A DNA stretch of 64,000 nucleotides from Mnemiopsis leidyi (Eukaryota > Ctenophora > Tentaculata > Lobata > Bolinopsidae): NCBI GenBank assembly GCA_000226015.1, contig JH154536.1, forward strand, positions 183,712 to 247,711, given 5' to 3'. Under the pieces are notes generated by a model. The model was not told where the DNA came from. It searched no databases and saw only the letters and a list, made by a program, of their open reading frames with translations. Below, piece after piece: positions 1 to 13,865 of this stretch. Position 1 is the stretch's first letter, and every line of letters begins with the position of its first letter. The translations under genes were made by a program, and so were the position numbers.

Positions 1-1250
1 TGTTGTACAATCGATTAACTGTGATGCAGATATTCAAATGTAGTTATATCAATATAGATATTTGCTTCATATCTAGCACACCCGGAAATGTCATTAGATT
101 TTTTCTCTTATTCGTACTTAACTTCACTGCAATGGTGTACGTTTTAGAAGAGAGAACTATGTCGCAGCGGAAATTTTTTAACCAAATCTCAAAGAATGAC
201 ATCCAAACTCTCTGCATAAATTTAAACGAGGGAACTTTGGACAGTTATCACAAGATGTAATATAATGGCAAAGTTACCATCTGTGTGTGAGCATGAAGAT
301 CCGTTACCTAGTGGCTTGCTGTTATAGTTACAAACGTGGTAATCATTCATTTTATCACCTGATAATTTTCCAGATTGTCACCTGTTAGCACCTGGTGTAA
401 TAGACAGTTGTTGTTGAAGAATGAAGATGCGAGGCCGACTCATTGCGTATGCTAAAAGGCCAGCAATTCAGCATACTAGACAATATTTATATACATAGTT
501 TTGGAAAAGGAACAGTAAAGATATCATGTGTTCGGAAAGTAAAATGCAAAAGTTGCAGATCATTAGCCACCGGTTTACCAACAATTGTAGATAACTTCTT
601 GATAACATGAAAGTATTAGATTTACATTTCAGCTAAATGCTGATTTCAGTGCCAGCATTTATATGTTATGTAGGATACGTGCAGAACAATTAGCATACAG
701 TACAATTTTTTAAAGTAATGGGCAGATTAAAAAGGAAAGTAGATCCTGTAGTTTATAGTAAAGCATAAACGGCGAAATATGTTACTAAATTACAAATCCT
801 CAAAGAAAACGGTAACTCGGTAAGATATTTAAGATATTGACCAAATGAAACGGAAACAGGTTTCATAAAAACTCTGTACCAATTTAGGGGTTTTAAAGCA
901 TCTCTGTACCAATTTAGGGGTTTTAAAGCATCTCCAAGCACTAGATTTTAAAAACTTATTGGTAGGTCAAAATATATACAGTGGATAAAAAATATAGTGA
1001 ATTTTCATGAAGAGTTTCGAGAAGACGAAGGTAGTTGCCACATTGGATTTTTAAACAAGTAGTGAGCTGTGAGAGCTAAACAGATGCGAGGATTATTGTC
1101 AACTCCCGACAGAAAGAAAATGAAAATTAATTCCGGTTGTCAAATGTCAATTGAAAGTTGGTAAAAACAAATCGATATAATCCCGCCGGGGGGTGATAAT
1201 ATAAACGTCACGTCTTAACGAGTGTATTGGTGTATGGTTGATGTCGTATT
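1..1250. other. No gene seen
   Basis: Short random-looking ORFs only; a 31-bp direct duplication (CTCTGTACCAATTTAGGGGT) at about 871-933. Confidence 0.6.
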
Positions 1251-1294
1251 TGTCCATTCAAATATACACCGCGCGTTAAACTGAATTTCAGCCA

Positions 1295-1372
1295 CATTTT
1301 GATTGGTTAACACGCGGTCATGTGACAAAATACAGCGCGCTGATTGGTTGTTGCCAGTTCTTTTCCCGCCAA
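1295..1372. promoter_or_regulatory. CCAAT/E2F-like promoter motifs
   Basis: Two ATTGG (inverted CCAAT) boxes at 1302 and 1343, each GATTGGTT, then TTTCCCGCC (1362-1370), an E2F-type site, in a CpG-rich patch. A possible noncoding exon follows with a donor-like GCGAG/gtaacc near 1466. No coding exon could be attached. Confidence 0.35.
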
Positions 1373-2269
1373 GAGAATAGCGCGTGTGTAGTACGGTTTA
1401 TTTGAGAATTGACAGCAGTGTCGTTAGGTTTTTGTTCTGCGAATTGCCATCACTTTAGTTTAGCGAGGTAACCTTGTTTACTAGTTTACGTAATTTCCAA
1501 TCCTCATTGTAAGCTCCTATAGTTAGGTCCTTTCCATGCAGTAACTGATCATAGATATCAGATGATGTTACCCACCGGGTTTTCTAGACTCTGGATGACG
1601 CCTCCTCTATAAGAGACTAGACTCTAGAGTAATAGTCAATAGTAATATTAGTAATATTAATAATTTAATATACGCCTCATTAGTTTGGTTCAAGATTACA
1701 TGCAGCATTGCAGCATGCTCACTTTCAGGCTGAGCCTACCAAAGGCTACGAATATCAAGAGAATCCCATGATCAGTGCCTAGTGAATAATCAGCGAAAAT
1801 GGAAGTTTTGACAATTTCAATTTTTCCCGATCCGGTATCCGGTTAATTAAAACCGGTTCGGGCTATAATCTACCGGACCGGACCGGATATCCGGTCGGCC
1901 CCTAGTCAGTACTCTGTGCCCTGCTCACAGAACTCTAGTCTGGCTTCTTAGAGCTTGCTTTCCGTACAAATGTACTCTCACACCCAACAGTTTATGTCTT
2001 GAGGACCTCACAGTTTGTCTAAACCATCGGAATTGTTAACAAATTTGACGGTCCCATTTCTAGCTCTATAACTCCTTGTTCAGCCGGGCCGAAACGTGTG
2101 CAGCTGCCGGGTTTAATTTATATACCTTGTTCGAGCTGGTTGTTTTTGTGTTGGAGACGTGTGGAAGGTTCGCCTGCACTTTACAGCAGCTGTTAAGCTG
2201 TTTATATCTCGTGTATGTAGTTGCGGTTTGTCCGCATTGGTTACTGTTGTTACATTCAACATATCATAT

Positions 2270-2399
2270 CAAATGATCATTATAACAATTAAGATTACTG
2301 CCTTACTGCACTCCAAAGGATGAGTAACCAGATCCGCTACATTAGTACATTCCTCCACCTACCACTAAACATTCACACTGCAGCTGTTCTATAAGTCTG
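2270..2399 (+). repeat. Local duplication, copy 1
   Basis: Shares CTGCACTCCAAAGGAT.AGTAACCAGATCCGCTACAT and following sequence with 3408-3514. Confidence 0.75.
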
Positions 2400-2409
2400 T
2401 TCTATAAGA

Positions 2410-3400
2410 GTGTATTCTTTTGCCGGAACAGGGGGGGGGGGGCATTTGCCCCCCCTTCCCCCCCCCCCCCAAAAAATTCAAAAGCTATTCACCACTGCAA
2501 AAAAGTTGTCTTTCGGTAGGATTCCTACTTTAATTAAAAATCCTTCTAACCTACATTTTTCTTACAATTATTTCATACAATTTCTTTGCAATTTTACGTT
2601 TTTTGGTTGAAATTACAGGCTTTCGTCTAGAACTAGACGTTATTTTTCGGTTTAGAACTAATTTTTTTCGTCTGGAAAAGAATAAACTGATGCGATTTTT
2701 CATTTTGAAACTGATGTTTCGGTCAGAAAATGATGGTTGGGTTAAAAACTGATGTTTCAGATTACATATCGATGTTATTTTTCGGCTTAAAACTAATGTT
2801 TCGGTCAAAAAATGAATGGCCACAGAAAAATCGATTCCAACCGATAAATACTTCTGGCCGAAATTTTAAAATCGTCCTACCAGTAAAAAAAACTTTTTTT
2901 GCACCTTTGTCGTGATGATAATTAAAAAATTAACTGAAAAAAAATTGATCTGAAAAACTGATCTGAAAAATTTGAAATAATTTCAAATTTTTCAAAAAAG
3001 TTTTGCGAATTCACAATAAAACGATTGTTCAAAATTATTCACCCTTGGAACCCCGCCCCCCGTGTTGCGGTGTTGCTTCAAAAGCTTTGGTTCATTGCGG
3101 TCGTTGTAAATTTGCCTAAGTTCCCCCTGTAAATTTTTAGGAAAAAATATTTTTCGCTAATGTATCCGAAAGTAAGCCCCGAAACATATTTGAGTATATG
3201 TTGCTTCATAAGTCGTACATAAAGTCGGCTTCATAAGTCGTGCTTAAAGTCGTATATTGATTGCGGTCGTTTACAAATTGCAATACTTTTAGATTTCCAA
3301 TCACCTCCTATGATAAGTTATATGGAGTTATTTTTCTTCCCGCTTTTGCCGATTATTGAGGCAAGACCGGCAGCGGCATTCAAGCGAATCAGCGGGAAAA
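2410..3400. other. Low-complexity stretch, no gene seen
   Basis: G11 and C12 runs near 2430-2470 that could pair, then diverged repeats around ACTGATGTTTCGGTC. Overlapping ORFs on both strands look like repeat shadows. Confidence 0.55.
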
Positions 3401-3407
3401 GCGGACG

Positions 3408-3514
3408 ATTATCATAACAATTTCAATTACTGCACTCCAAAGGATAAGTAACCAGATCCGCTACATTCCTTTACCTACCATTAAACGTTCACTCTGCAGC
3501 TGCTCTTTAAGTCA
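3408..3514 (+). repeat. Local duplication, copy 2
   Basis: Direct copy of 2270-2399 with substitutions and a small deletion. Confidence 0.75.
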
Positions 3515-5107
3515 GATAGAGCGGTCTCTACTGCTCTAGTTTTTCACCAGATCCATCTAACCAGCTCCACACACTCACACACACGTAGGATACAATGAGA
3601 AACCTCCTTGAACCCCGAGTTGTGTCTGTGTTTCCTCGGTTTACAGAGTGCGTGATTAGTCCAACTCCACCGCTCTGACCGGCTTTGTCTGACCTTGCTT
3701 TGTGTGTGTGTGTTGATTAGGCTGAAAGTTGGGCCCTGTTTTGATTATGTAGACAGTACTTAGAATATTACCAGCTTTGTATTATGTTAGTGATGTTTAT
3801 TGTCTTTGGTGTTGTTTGCTGCTTTATAAGTTTAAAACTTCTTACATTCAATCTTCGATGATCATCCGCGAAAACTGTTTACCTATATCATGAGGCTTAT
3901 AGCTTTTAAAATTCTTTGTTATATGAGTATTGTAAGTGTCAACTGTCAGTTCGGTTTTGGTATTGAGTTTCGCGTAAATAAAACGCGTAAATAGAACGAC
4001 TTCGCGAATTTACATGGCTCGATTCTGAGTGGGTGTAAGATTTGAAGGTTACCTAACAGTTTTAGAATAAGATTTGATTTAAGATGAGATTTTATTTTTT
4101 CCATTTCTAATCTCCTCGTTGAATTATCCGCCAACGTTCTACGTTTACTAACTAATAACCCTATTTAGAACTATGTTCGAGTAATGTAAGTTCCAGCTCA
4201 TATAACTTAAGTTCTTCCAATTCTTCAGAATCTCTGCTTTGACTTATTTATGAATGTTTAAGAGAGACTATTCATCTTTGTTTCAGACTATAATTGACAA
4301 TAATAATATTGAAAATTAACCCAGGGACATGTCAAGTGCTCATTATTTGCTGCTTGTGGAGATAATTTTATAGCGTCCCTGAACTTTTAATCTTGAGATT
4401 ACTTTTCGATCTGTGCCCTAATACCATCTCAATTTTCTTATCTTCACCAAACAATTTTATTTGTCTCGCTGTTGAAATGTGCTATTTCGGTTGGGAGAGC
4501 GATAATTCAGATGTCTGGACAAGGTACAGATCAACCGTTTCTCTAGGTTGTTTTTTCACAATTTACACTCGTATAATGATTAATGTAACTATTTCAACAC
4601 TGCACTCGTATAATTCAACACCACACACGCATAATGTATTAATGTAAACTATTTCAACACTACAAATACAAAATATTTATTGGAGCTAGTGATGTAAATT
4701 TAACACGAAGGTTCAACCTGATCCCTGACGTTTCACTTAAGTAACAAACCCACAAAGATCGTATAATGTAAGAACTAAGAGTATTAGTACGATCGGGGAG
4801 TACTGAAAGTTGCGGGGATGTTGATTGCCTTACATCTAACCTAAACAGAAACTCTTAAAGCCGTCACTATCCTTGTCCGCTTGGACCCCATGTTTACCCC
4901 ATTATAACAGCCGAGCTGCATATACAAGTCTCATTTTAGAGAGTTAGTGTCTCAGTTGATGCCCAACTCCGTCCTTGCAATTAAGTCGCCGTATCGTCAA
5001 CCAACGGACCATCAGCTAACTCACATACACACTGACACATCCAGTTCACACCGATGTTCGCTGCACTGTAACTCGAACCTAGCTAGCTAATCTCCCCTCC
5101 CTTAGTT

Positions 5108-5275
5108 CCCAACAATTACCAGACGTCCAGCTAGAGAGAGTGTTGAACCTGCCCAACAATTACCAGACGTCCAGCCAGAGAGAGTGTTGAACCTGCCCAA
5201 CAATTACCAGACGTCCAGCCAGAGAGAGTGTTGAACCTGCCCAACAATTACCAGACGTCCAGCCAGAGAGAGACT
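5108..5275 (+). repeat. 44-bp minisatellite, about 3.8 units
   Basis: Units start at 5108, 5152, 5196 and 5240 (CCCAACAATTACCAGACGTC...), nearly identical. Confidence 0.95.
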
Positions 5276-5527
5276 GAGAGAGCCTCTTCAACCGTCCTGC
5301 TAATCACCTCAACTGTTACTTAAGTGTAAACCTGGATATGCTAATCATTGCTCGCGATGTTTCCAACTTGCTGAGATGCTCCAGGTCTACGTACGCAGAT
5401 CACCAGTACACAGCTCTTTAGTGTACCAGCTTCTTTAACTCGGGATGTGTGCAGACCGCAATAAAATTATCTTATTTCCATGGAACCTCCCGCGTACTTT
5501 CACGAGCTTATCCTCCAACTGTTAATC

Positions 5528-5908
5528 TCTAGCTTCTTGATTTCTAGCTTCTTGATTTCTAGCTTCTTGATTTCTAGCTTCTTGATTTCTAGCTTCTTGA
5601 TCTCTAGCTTCTTGATCTCTAGCTTCTTGATTTCTAGCTTCTTGATTTCTAGCTTCTTGATCTCTAGCTTCTTGATTTCTAGCTTCTTGATCTCTAGCTT
5701 CTTGATTTTTAGCTTCTTGATTTTTAGCTTCTTGATTTCTAGCTTCTCGATTTTTAGCTTCTTCATTTCTAGCTTCTTGATTTTTAGCTTCTTGATTTCT
5801 AGCTTCTTGATCTCTAGCTTCTTGATCTCCAGCTTCTTGATTTCTAGCTTCTTGATTTCCAGCTTCTTGATTTCCAGCTTCTTCTCTTCTTGTTCTCTAG
5901 CTTCTTGA
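5528..5908 (+). repeat. 15-bp minisatellite, about 25 units
   Basis: AGCTTCTTGATTTCT units with T/C changes. Because 15 is a multiple of three it reads as ISSFL repeats forward and KKLEI repeats in reverse; treated as non-coding. Confidence 0.95.
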
Positions 5909-6754
5909 TGATCAACATGTTCTTGATGTGCTCTAGAAATTTATAAATTTCCTTTTGTTTTTTGCGAGCGATTTGTTCTGTTCTATCACACAGACAAAAC
6001 ACAATTGTTGCGATTGATCTGCTGATGTGACCGTCAATCTGGATGCTCCGACTCCATGGGCTAGACCGAACTTCTGCCAGGCACACGTTAATACAATATT
6101 GTAAAACAATGGACAAGGTGCATTTACCAATGGCCGCTGGCTTTTGTTAGCTTTTGTCGAAATACTGACTTACGAAGTGCTGAGCTCTTTAGCTTACTAG
6201 CTCACTTGGGTTTTTCAGCCTGGCATTTTGTAAGTTGTAATATATGAGTATATTGGAATTTATGAATTTATAATGGACTTCAAAGTAAGTTAGCTACTCG
6301 GCAGTATTATCCTGTCCAGTTGGACTTGTTCGAGTTCCTGACCGGTGCCCTTGTAACGCTTATTGGATTGTCAATAACAATCACTTATGCTAAATTCGGT
6401 AGTTTCAATGACCATAATTCAACTATGTTTGGCACTATCGCTAATTTCAGTTAACTAAGTTACTCACGCACAGGTGTCAAGAGCAGGTTTAATATGAGAC
6501 TATTGTATCGCGATGTAGGGTGTTAAGATACGGGTCACAATGGCTTTGTGGACTTTGAAATCCCATCTCATTACCGATTGTGCCACTTAAATTTGATGCC
6601 GGTTTTAGAATTTAGATGTTTGAGTCTTTGTAATCTTAGCAATTTTTAAAATCTTAGCAAGAGTGTTGATATTTGTGATATTTGTAACGTTGCTAAGAGC
6701 GTTGATATTTGTAACTTTGCTTAGAGTGTTTATATTTGTAACGTTGGTAAGAAC

Positions 6755-6860
6755 GTTAGTAGTATACAGTACTATAGTACTATACTATATAGTACTATAC
6801 TATTTAGTACTACATATACTATATAGTGCTATATATCTCATGTAGTACATATAGTACTAC
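6755..6860 (+). repeat. AGTACTATA simple repeat
   Basis: Irregular run of AGTACTATA/TAGTACTATA units, strongly palindromic. Confidence 0.8.
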
Positions 6861-7959
6861 TGGCTGACTTGTCCAGAAAACCTAGATCATAAAACAAACC
6901 TAGATCATAAAAAACCTAGATCATAAAAACAAACACATATATGATATATACATATATATATATATAAAACAAACACATATATTCGTTATATATGTGTATA
7001 TTTACGTGCAGATATTTTCACGTTCATAATCATTACCGCTCGTGTCGGGCCGGTAAACTAATAAGTTAATCAACAGCCGGGGTTCTGTTCCGAACAGCCT
7101 GAGTCACACTCGCACAATTTACAGTTACTCAAAGTTGAGCTGCAAACGTCAGCCCGACTTTTCGTCTTACAATCGTTTTGATCAAGATATCACTGGATTA
7201 GCCTCCTATGGGAATCAAATTTGTCAACTCCGTCTTTTTGTACCAGTTTTGTCTTTTTGAACCAGTTCAGTGTACCTATGTGCTTAGGAATATAGCTTGC
7301 CCCTGTGAGTGATATAAAAGAATCGTTTTTTAGTCTCTCTTTATTTACTTCCTTTGCTTCTTGTCCCTTTGCTCATTTTTCGAAACCTTTGTCCTTAAAA
7401 AACTGTCTGCGATGTGTTTGTGTCCAAAGTGCTGGCAGAATGAAGTTAGATCTTGTCAGTCATGTCTCTAATTTCTGAGTGAAGCGAGTGATACACACAA
7501 CTTTGAGTAAACTCTTGCTGATCACAATATACAGTACAAGGAGGTGGGTAACGTTAGTAAGCTTCTCTTGCAATGCACAAACCCATCTATAAAAGACTTG
7601 TACTCTTCATCGAGTGATACAGAGTATCCTAAACATCAAAAGGTTAGCAATTAAAAACTATCAAACAATTAGGAACGGTATTCTTGGGAAAGTGTCTCAA
7701 ATTTTCGATACTTAAACACATCATTCCTCAAAATTTATGGGCCCTACCTTAGTTCTCGGTAGTGAAATACTCTCAAATTGTCCTACGGATATCCAAAAAC
7801 AAAGGTGGGAGCATTACATTTAGAGAAATGGGGTTTAAAATTTTAGACACCTCCCCACGAAATAACTTTGTCCTGTCTACTTTATAAATTAACAATTTTA
7901 TCTCAACTTACAGATGTCCGCAGACACCCTGGCATCTTCACACCTCTGTTGGAATATTT

Positions 7960-8100
7960 ACAAATATTTACAAATATTAAGTATTTACAAATATTAAGTA
8001 TTTACAAATATTAAGTATTTACAAATATTAAGTATTTACAAATATTAAGTATTTACGAATATTAAGTATTTACAAATGTTAAGTATTTACAAATGTTAAT
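7960..8100 (+). repeat. 17-bp minisatellite
   Basis: TATTTACAAATATTAAG repeated about eight times. Confidence 0.9.
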
Positions 8101-8454
8101 AGGGTATGTAATAGTGCATATACATCGTCCAATGTTAAAAGATGTCAGTTCTCCTTCCAGTAACACATCAAATGATAAACGATAATCCAAGTAGAGTCAA
8201 ATAATGTAAGTTTATCTCCTTTGATTAATCAAAGACTTGACCAAAACCACCGAAGTTATTGACCCCGGTATATTAAGTTCTGCAGCTTTATGGTTCTGAA
8301 TTGCAAAATATTGCACTGCTTCTACGAATTGGCGATTAAAAGTTTTCTAGCTAATGACTTATGAGTAACATAGCAGCGATTTGGCGATGATTAATCGCGC
8401 TGGCAAATGTGCGGAAAGTTTAAAGTTGTGAAGTAACCATGTCAACACCTTTTC

Positions 8455-8580
8455 CTGCGCCATGTGATCAGATCCTGGTTCTTGTTGTGTCATGTGACTT
8501 GTTATTAGATCATGCGCCATGTGATCAGATCCTCTGATCCTTGTTCTTGTTGTGTCATGTGACTCGTTATTAGAGCGATT
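8455..8580 (+). repeat. Tandem duplication of about 65 bp
   Basis: GCCATGTGATCAGATCCT...TTCTTGTTGTGTCATGTGACT.GTTATTAGA occurs twice. Confidence 0.8.
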
Positions 8581-8676
8581 TAGATTTATCACCTTATCAC
8601 ATATTGTGTAAACATTTATCGCCTCTCTTAAGTCCTCACTATTTAATATTTATTTTATTTGATAAAACACAGTCTC

Positions 8677-8816
8677 ATACCTGATAAGAATAGGCCCAAT
8701 GTCGGGCAGACATTTTAATATTTGATTAATAACGGCGATCTGCTTAACGCCGTTGCATTTTTAATCAAATAAGATGTTGAGATGTCCGCCGATGAGCCTA
8801 TTTTCGTTATCGGTAT
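8677..8816. mobile_element. Foldback MITE, about 140 bp
   Basis: The two halves (ATACCTGATAAGAATAGGC... and ...GCCTATTTTCGTTATCGGTAT) are imperfect reverse complements around a short centre near AACGGCG/CGCCGTT. Confidence 0.75.
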
Positions 8817-9272
8817 CTTTATTATTTGCTTATATATCTACCTTTCACATTTGAGAACACTTTTTCAGGAACATTGTTAATGTTCTTTGAAGTATGATAA
8901 TGATACTTTCACTTCGAACAGTGAAAAAATATAGCCTTGTAATCTCCTTGAGTTTTAAACACCAATCAATTCTTTGTTACGTATATCAATAAGTGATTTC
9001 TTAGATAAAGAAGAGGGTAAGACTATAAGGCGACTACAGTTTGACAAAAGCACAATGAAATACTGTGTAGTTTCTGGCCTGAAAGATTAAGATTAAGCAT
9101 TCATGGTAATTCCATTGGTATGGTATCTTGAAGAAAAGAGAGATTATTATACTAGGCTTTTGTCTAATCTTCCTCTGGACAGAGCTGATTTAGCCAAATT
9201 AAATCCGCAGAATTTCACAGTATTTTCATCTCTTTTGTAGTAGCAGCGGGAAGTCATTTAGTCTCATAGCAG

Positions 9273-9375
9273 TTCTGATTTGAATGTTGCTTTTCTCTTT
9301 ACGACTAAGAGTAAAAAGTTCCCTAAAAGATCGCATTTCTTTGTCACACAGAAAAAAGTAACATTCAAATCAGAA
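9273..9375. mobile_element. Small foldback element
   Basis: TTCTGATTTGAATGTTGC at 9273 is inverted as AACATTCAAATCAGAA at 9360-9375, with about 70 bases between. Confidence 0.6.
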
Positions 9376-9649
9376 TTTTCATCTTTCACAGGCTTTCAAG
9401 TTTTATTTGAGTTTATCCAATTTTTCCCTTAAGATTCTAACATTGCAAAGCCACTATCATAATCTCATTATGGGCCTTGGGAAATCGTTTTTATATTAAA
9501 CTAAGACCCAACAAAGTCTGTTACTCCTGCTGTCTTGGTTATAAGGACTTAGGAGGGATATGATCTACAGTTACCTGCAGTCATCTATTGGCTTCTCTAA
9601 CTGGCTATCACTCTAATTTTTGTTTTCAGAGTTTGTTTTTGTGACATTA

Positions 9650-9933
9650 CCCGGCTAGAGAAAAACGCGGAATTTTTCAAAAAACGTCGGTGTCAATTAA
9701 CGACGGCGTTTTTGTCGAGTTTACGCTGTGTTTTTGAAAAACTCGACCTTTCCTCATGATTGGACTCCATTTTTGCAAGTGCTTGCACAATAACGCACGA
9801 TTCCTGTGCGCATGCTGATTGCAGTTGCAGAAACATCGGGTTTTTCGAAAAACACCGCCTGTTCAAAAAACACCGCGTTAACTCGACAAAAGCGCGATGT
9901 TTTTTTTAAAACGCCACGTTTTTTCTAGCCGGG
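9650..9933. mobile_element. MITE with CCCGGCTAG termini and TA target duplication
   Basis: CCCGGCTAGAGAAAAACG at the left is matched in inverse by CGTTTTTTCTAGCCGGG at the right; TA flanks both ends (9648-9649, 9934-9935). 284 bases with internal repeats of the CGTTTTT type. TA duplication fits a Tc1/mariner-type mobiliser. Confidence 0.8.
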
Positions 9934-10677
9934 TAGGCTGAAAATGAGGATTTTCATGGTACAGTCATGACTTACCTGCCCCAATATCGACGTTGACTGA
10001 AAATGCTATCATCAAAAATCTGGGTGATCCAATTAAAGTAAAACATTTCAGCAATGGAATACCAGAAAATCAGTGTAAAGGTTGAGTTATCCAATTAAAA
10101 TATCAATGGTACATTTCCTGTCCTGTGATACAGCCGTTCATTTTGTATCATTTTCATTCTTATACCGCAATATTTCTAACTGTGGCAATTCGTGAGTGCG
10201 TCTTTAAGTCGGCCAATTCCAGATCAGTTGTAGACCGTTAACATTTACTGTTTCACATCTATTTTTTACAAAATCATATTATCTCATTTCTGGATTTATG
10301 TATTTTGTTTCCGAACAGCAATTCTCTTACAGTTAACAAGGGAGAATTGCCGCTCTAATATTGCACTACCATCGCAAATATTTTAAATTTCTATTACACT
10401 TTTATCGTTAAAGGTATTTGCATTTTGCATCCCTACGTTTTGAATTTTGATGCCAATAGGTTTTAAGCGTTGTATGTACATATGTTAGCATATCAACGGG
10501 AATATATTTCGGATGTTTGTATACTTAGAATTTGTTGATGATTAACATCAACACTTCGATATCCGCGCTGCCTGACGCCGAAGAACCCAGAGCACTGGTG
10601 GCCTGTTCTTCATTGACTTAAGTTGATTTCTACACCCGCTTGTTAGCTTCATTAGGTAGTAAGCTCATTAGTATATC

Positions 10678-11122
<445 letters not shown>

Positions 11123-11703
11123 GGCCACGTTTATTTGTTGATTGTGTCTATTGTATTCCAGGCCATGTTTCTTATTCATCGTTTAATGCAGCGTAAACGG
11201 TGTTGAATGCATCGCTATAATATTGTTGTCTGATCGCAGAGTGTTCATATTTTCAACAAAATGTCGCTTTTTAAATTATATTTAAGTGCCGCTATTGTAA
11301 AGTTACCTCCCACGTTTTGCAACTTCCAAGTAAAACCCACTTTATTGCTTTTTATTTTGCTTCTTTGTCAAATTCACTCCATTTTTATTGAATTACAAAA
11401 GCCGCACAATAACCGTGAGCCTACCGAGGTGTAAACCTAAAGTAATCGTTAAGTTTCAGCTCACACAAACATATCGTGGCAATAAACAGATACTCCTGAT
11501 ATGCCGTTATTGTTCATAAAACTTGCATATCAAATAAGACGTATTTATTAATTTAGAATCCATTGTATATGACTACGTAACTGATGATCGCTTTGTTCAG
11601 AACCTAGTTCAAATACCCTTCATTTCTGATCGCAACCGCAATTTGACCAAGTTTTTTATGAGTTTTTAAGGAGGTCTAAGTAAGAGAGACTATCCGGCTG
11701 GAG

Positions 11704-11711
11704 TATATAAA
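11704..11711 (+). promoter_or_regulatory. TATA box for exon A
   Basis: TATATAAA lies about 42-49 bases before the ATG at 11753, so transcription would start about 15-20 bases before the ATG, giving a very short leader. It supports exon A as a true first exon. Confidence 0.5.
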
Positions 11712-11752
11712 TACATGTAGACGTTTTACCGTTAACCATAGTCTATTGCACA

Positions 11753-13703
11753 ATGTGTTTGAAAGTGCTTCTCCTCTCCTCCTCCGCCTCAAGGAGTAAC
11801 CCGACTAACTTTGCTAGGAGACTAGAGTTAGATGGAGTAGCTCTCCCTGACGAGGCAGCGGGAGAAGGATTTCAGGAAGTAGGGTACGAGGAAGCAGGGT
11901 ACGACGAATCAGGATTTCCGGAAGTTGACTTACCAGAAGTACCGCGAAAAATGGAGTGTGAGGAGAGCGCTGATGCTCTGACTGAGATTCGTCCCCTGGG
12001 GAGACCCCTTTTCAGTCGACAAGCCAGGTAAGGGTTTTCTCCGATAAATAATTATTTGAACAACTTCAGCCTTGGGTTTTTACCACTTCAAACTGACTAA
12101 ATGTTTAATACAATATCACTTGTGCAAGCTTAACTGATACGTGTTTAGTCGTAAAATTTCGTAAACTCCCTGCAATAACGCTTCACCCCAGCATCCAATC
12201 ACTATACCACAGAATTGTTAAGTTAGAGTTCGAAGAGAATAGTCATTCGCCAAATCAGATCCACAATTCCTCACATTGACTATTGTTCTTACTGAAACTT
12301 GATACGGAAAATCCTTTAGTTTTGCTATCGACCTGATGTACGTTGAATTAGTTCCACAATTATGTTTCCCAGGTTTCTTTCAGATCTCGTATTCGTGTCC
12401 TAAGTTGAAGTTCCAGAGCTGAAATTTGATAGCTTAGGTTAAGAATAAGGATTTCCTGAGTTGAAATTTCATAGCTTAGGTTTAGATATTCAGAGCTGAG
12501 ATTTCATAGCTTAGGTTTAGATGTCCTTAGTTGGGATTTCATAGCTTAGATTAAGATGTTCTGAGTTGAAACTTGATAGGTTTGTACACTTTTGTGTGCC
12601 CGATGAAAACCGACACAAAAAAGTGGATGTTTTAGCGAAATTCCCCGTCAGCGATCCGATAAAAAAGATAAAGGTTATGGAAGACCCTAGTCGTCGACAA
12701 CGCTCCATTAGCGAAGTTACTAAGTATGTGAGATTTTGCGATTGTCTGCCGTGGCAGTGTGCCAGTGTGTGGCGTGTCTAAAACTCTTCTCTGAAAAGCA
12801 CGATATGATTCTTTACGAATTGTTCTCTTTCTCTATGGAATCCTATAAATTTATTCATGCCTCTTACACTTTGTCGATTTTATGTAGCTTTGCTGCAGTG
12901 TCATTCTGAAAGCATCATCTTGACATCTTGATAGACGTCAGAATTCCTGGGAAGGAGTCGAAAATATATAAATATATATATTTTTCTATAATTCTATATA
13001 GTGACAGGGATTGACCAATAACGAACCAGAATACACGACCAAAAATTTTGGAGAAACACTGTCACGTGATAGAAAATATATCAGACTTAGAGAATTTTGA
13101 CGTCCATTATTCTGTCATTACACTATCTCATAAGACTGAAAAGTGATGTTGTATTGACGCACCGCAGTAATTCTGATGTGATAAAAAAAATTTTCGATTA
13201 GACTGGTAGGGGGATGACAAATCGTTATTATCATTTATCACGTGATAGCCTTGCTCGAAATTGATTGGTCGTACCTAACTTCTAGAATCTAGATGGTCAA
13301 TCGCTGTCACTTGGTTCGAAAATTTGTGACCCTTGCACAAAAAACCGATTTTTATTGCTTTTTATGAAGAAATCTTCGCAAAGGCAACTTGACGAATAAG
13401 TAAACTGCTGCATAATCTTAATAAGGTTTTAACTGAAGTGATTTGCTCACAAAAACCAGCGCGAACTCTCCATGAGATGAAGGCTATCAGCATATTACTA
13501 TATTAGGCATGACAGATATAAAGACAAGGCACAACTGATATCACTTTTCAAATACTGCACCACCAATTATGGTAAGTCCCAACTCTTATCCCTGTCATCT
13601 CAGTGCGATGGAGATGTCGTCCCCGGGCGAGGATCTCACCCCAAACATCGGGAGGAAACAAAGGAGCATGTCGCTCTTCGAGATGTCTGACCAGAAACCT
13701 CGG
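11753..13703 (+). CDS. CAMKK: CaMKK N-terminal exons A-B-C (distal first promoter)
   Basis: Three exons join in consistent phase: A 11753-12027 (starts ATG, donor gtaagg, phase 2), B 12580-12723 (acceptor gatag, donor gtatgt, phase 2), C 13604-13703 (acceptor ctcag, donor gtatgt, phase 0). A is acidic (repeated E/D-rich pentad-like segments after residue 35). B and C each carry a basic serine motif, RRQRSIS and RKQRSMS, which look like basophilic kinase sites; mammalian CaMKKs have regulatory phosphosites in their N-terminal tails. C ends in phase 0, as needed to join exon 23896 and then the kinase at 35162. The assembled protein would be 594 aa, close to mammalian CaMKK2 (about 588). The tail itself is not conserved enough to prove linkage, so A-C could be a separate gene. 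Confidence 0.6.
12400..12579 (+). repeat. Degenerate ~35-bp tandem repeat ending at exon B acceptor
   Basis: About five imperfect units sharing gAGYTGAAATTT.ATAGCTTAG. The last unit supplies the gatag acceptor of exon B, so earlier units carry similar sequence. Confidence 0.7.
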
Positions 13704-13865
13704 GTATGTTTGTGTTGTAGAGCAGAAACCTCTGGTATGTTTGTGTGTTAGACGAAAAACCTCGGGTATGTTTGTGTTTTAGACGAAAAACCTCTGGTAT
13801 GTTTGTGTTTAAGACCAGAAACCTCTGGTGTGTTTGTGTTTGAGCCCAGAAACCTCGGGTATGTT
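13690..13865 (+). repeat. ~33-38-bp tandem repeat of the exon C donor junction
   Basis: The end of exon C and its donor (CAGAAACCTCGG/GTATGTTTG) recur about five more times downstream with small changes, e.g. CAGAAACCTCTGGTATG. Each copy is a potential 5' splice site. Confidence 0.8.

Noticed and set aside
1820-1905. CCGGATATCCGGTCGGCCCC patch as a hAT-type transposon end
   Set aside because: Palindromic and transposon-like, but no second end or target duplication found.
5480-5908. 142-aa plus-strand ORF of ISSFL repeats and its KKLEI reverse
   Set aside because: Caused by a 15-bp minisatellite, which keeps all frames open; no splice or start context.
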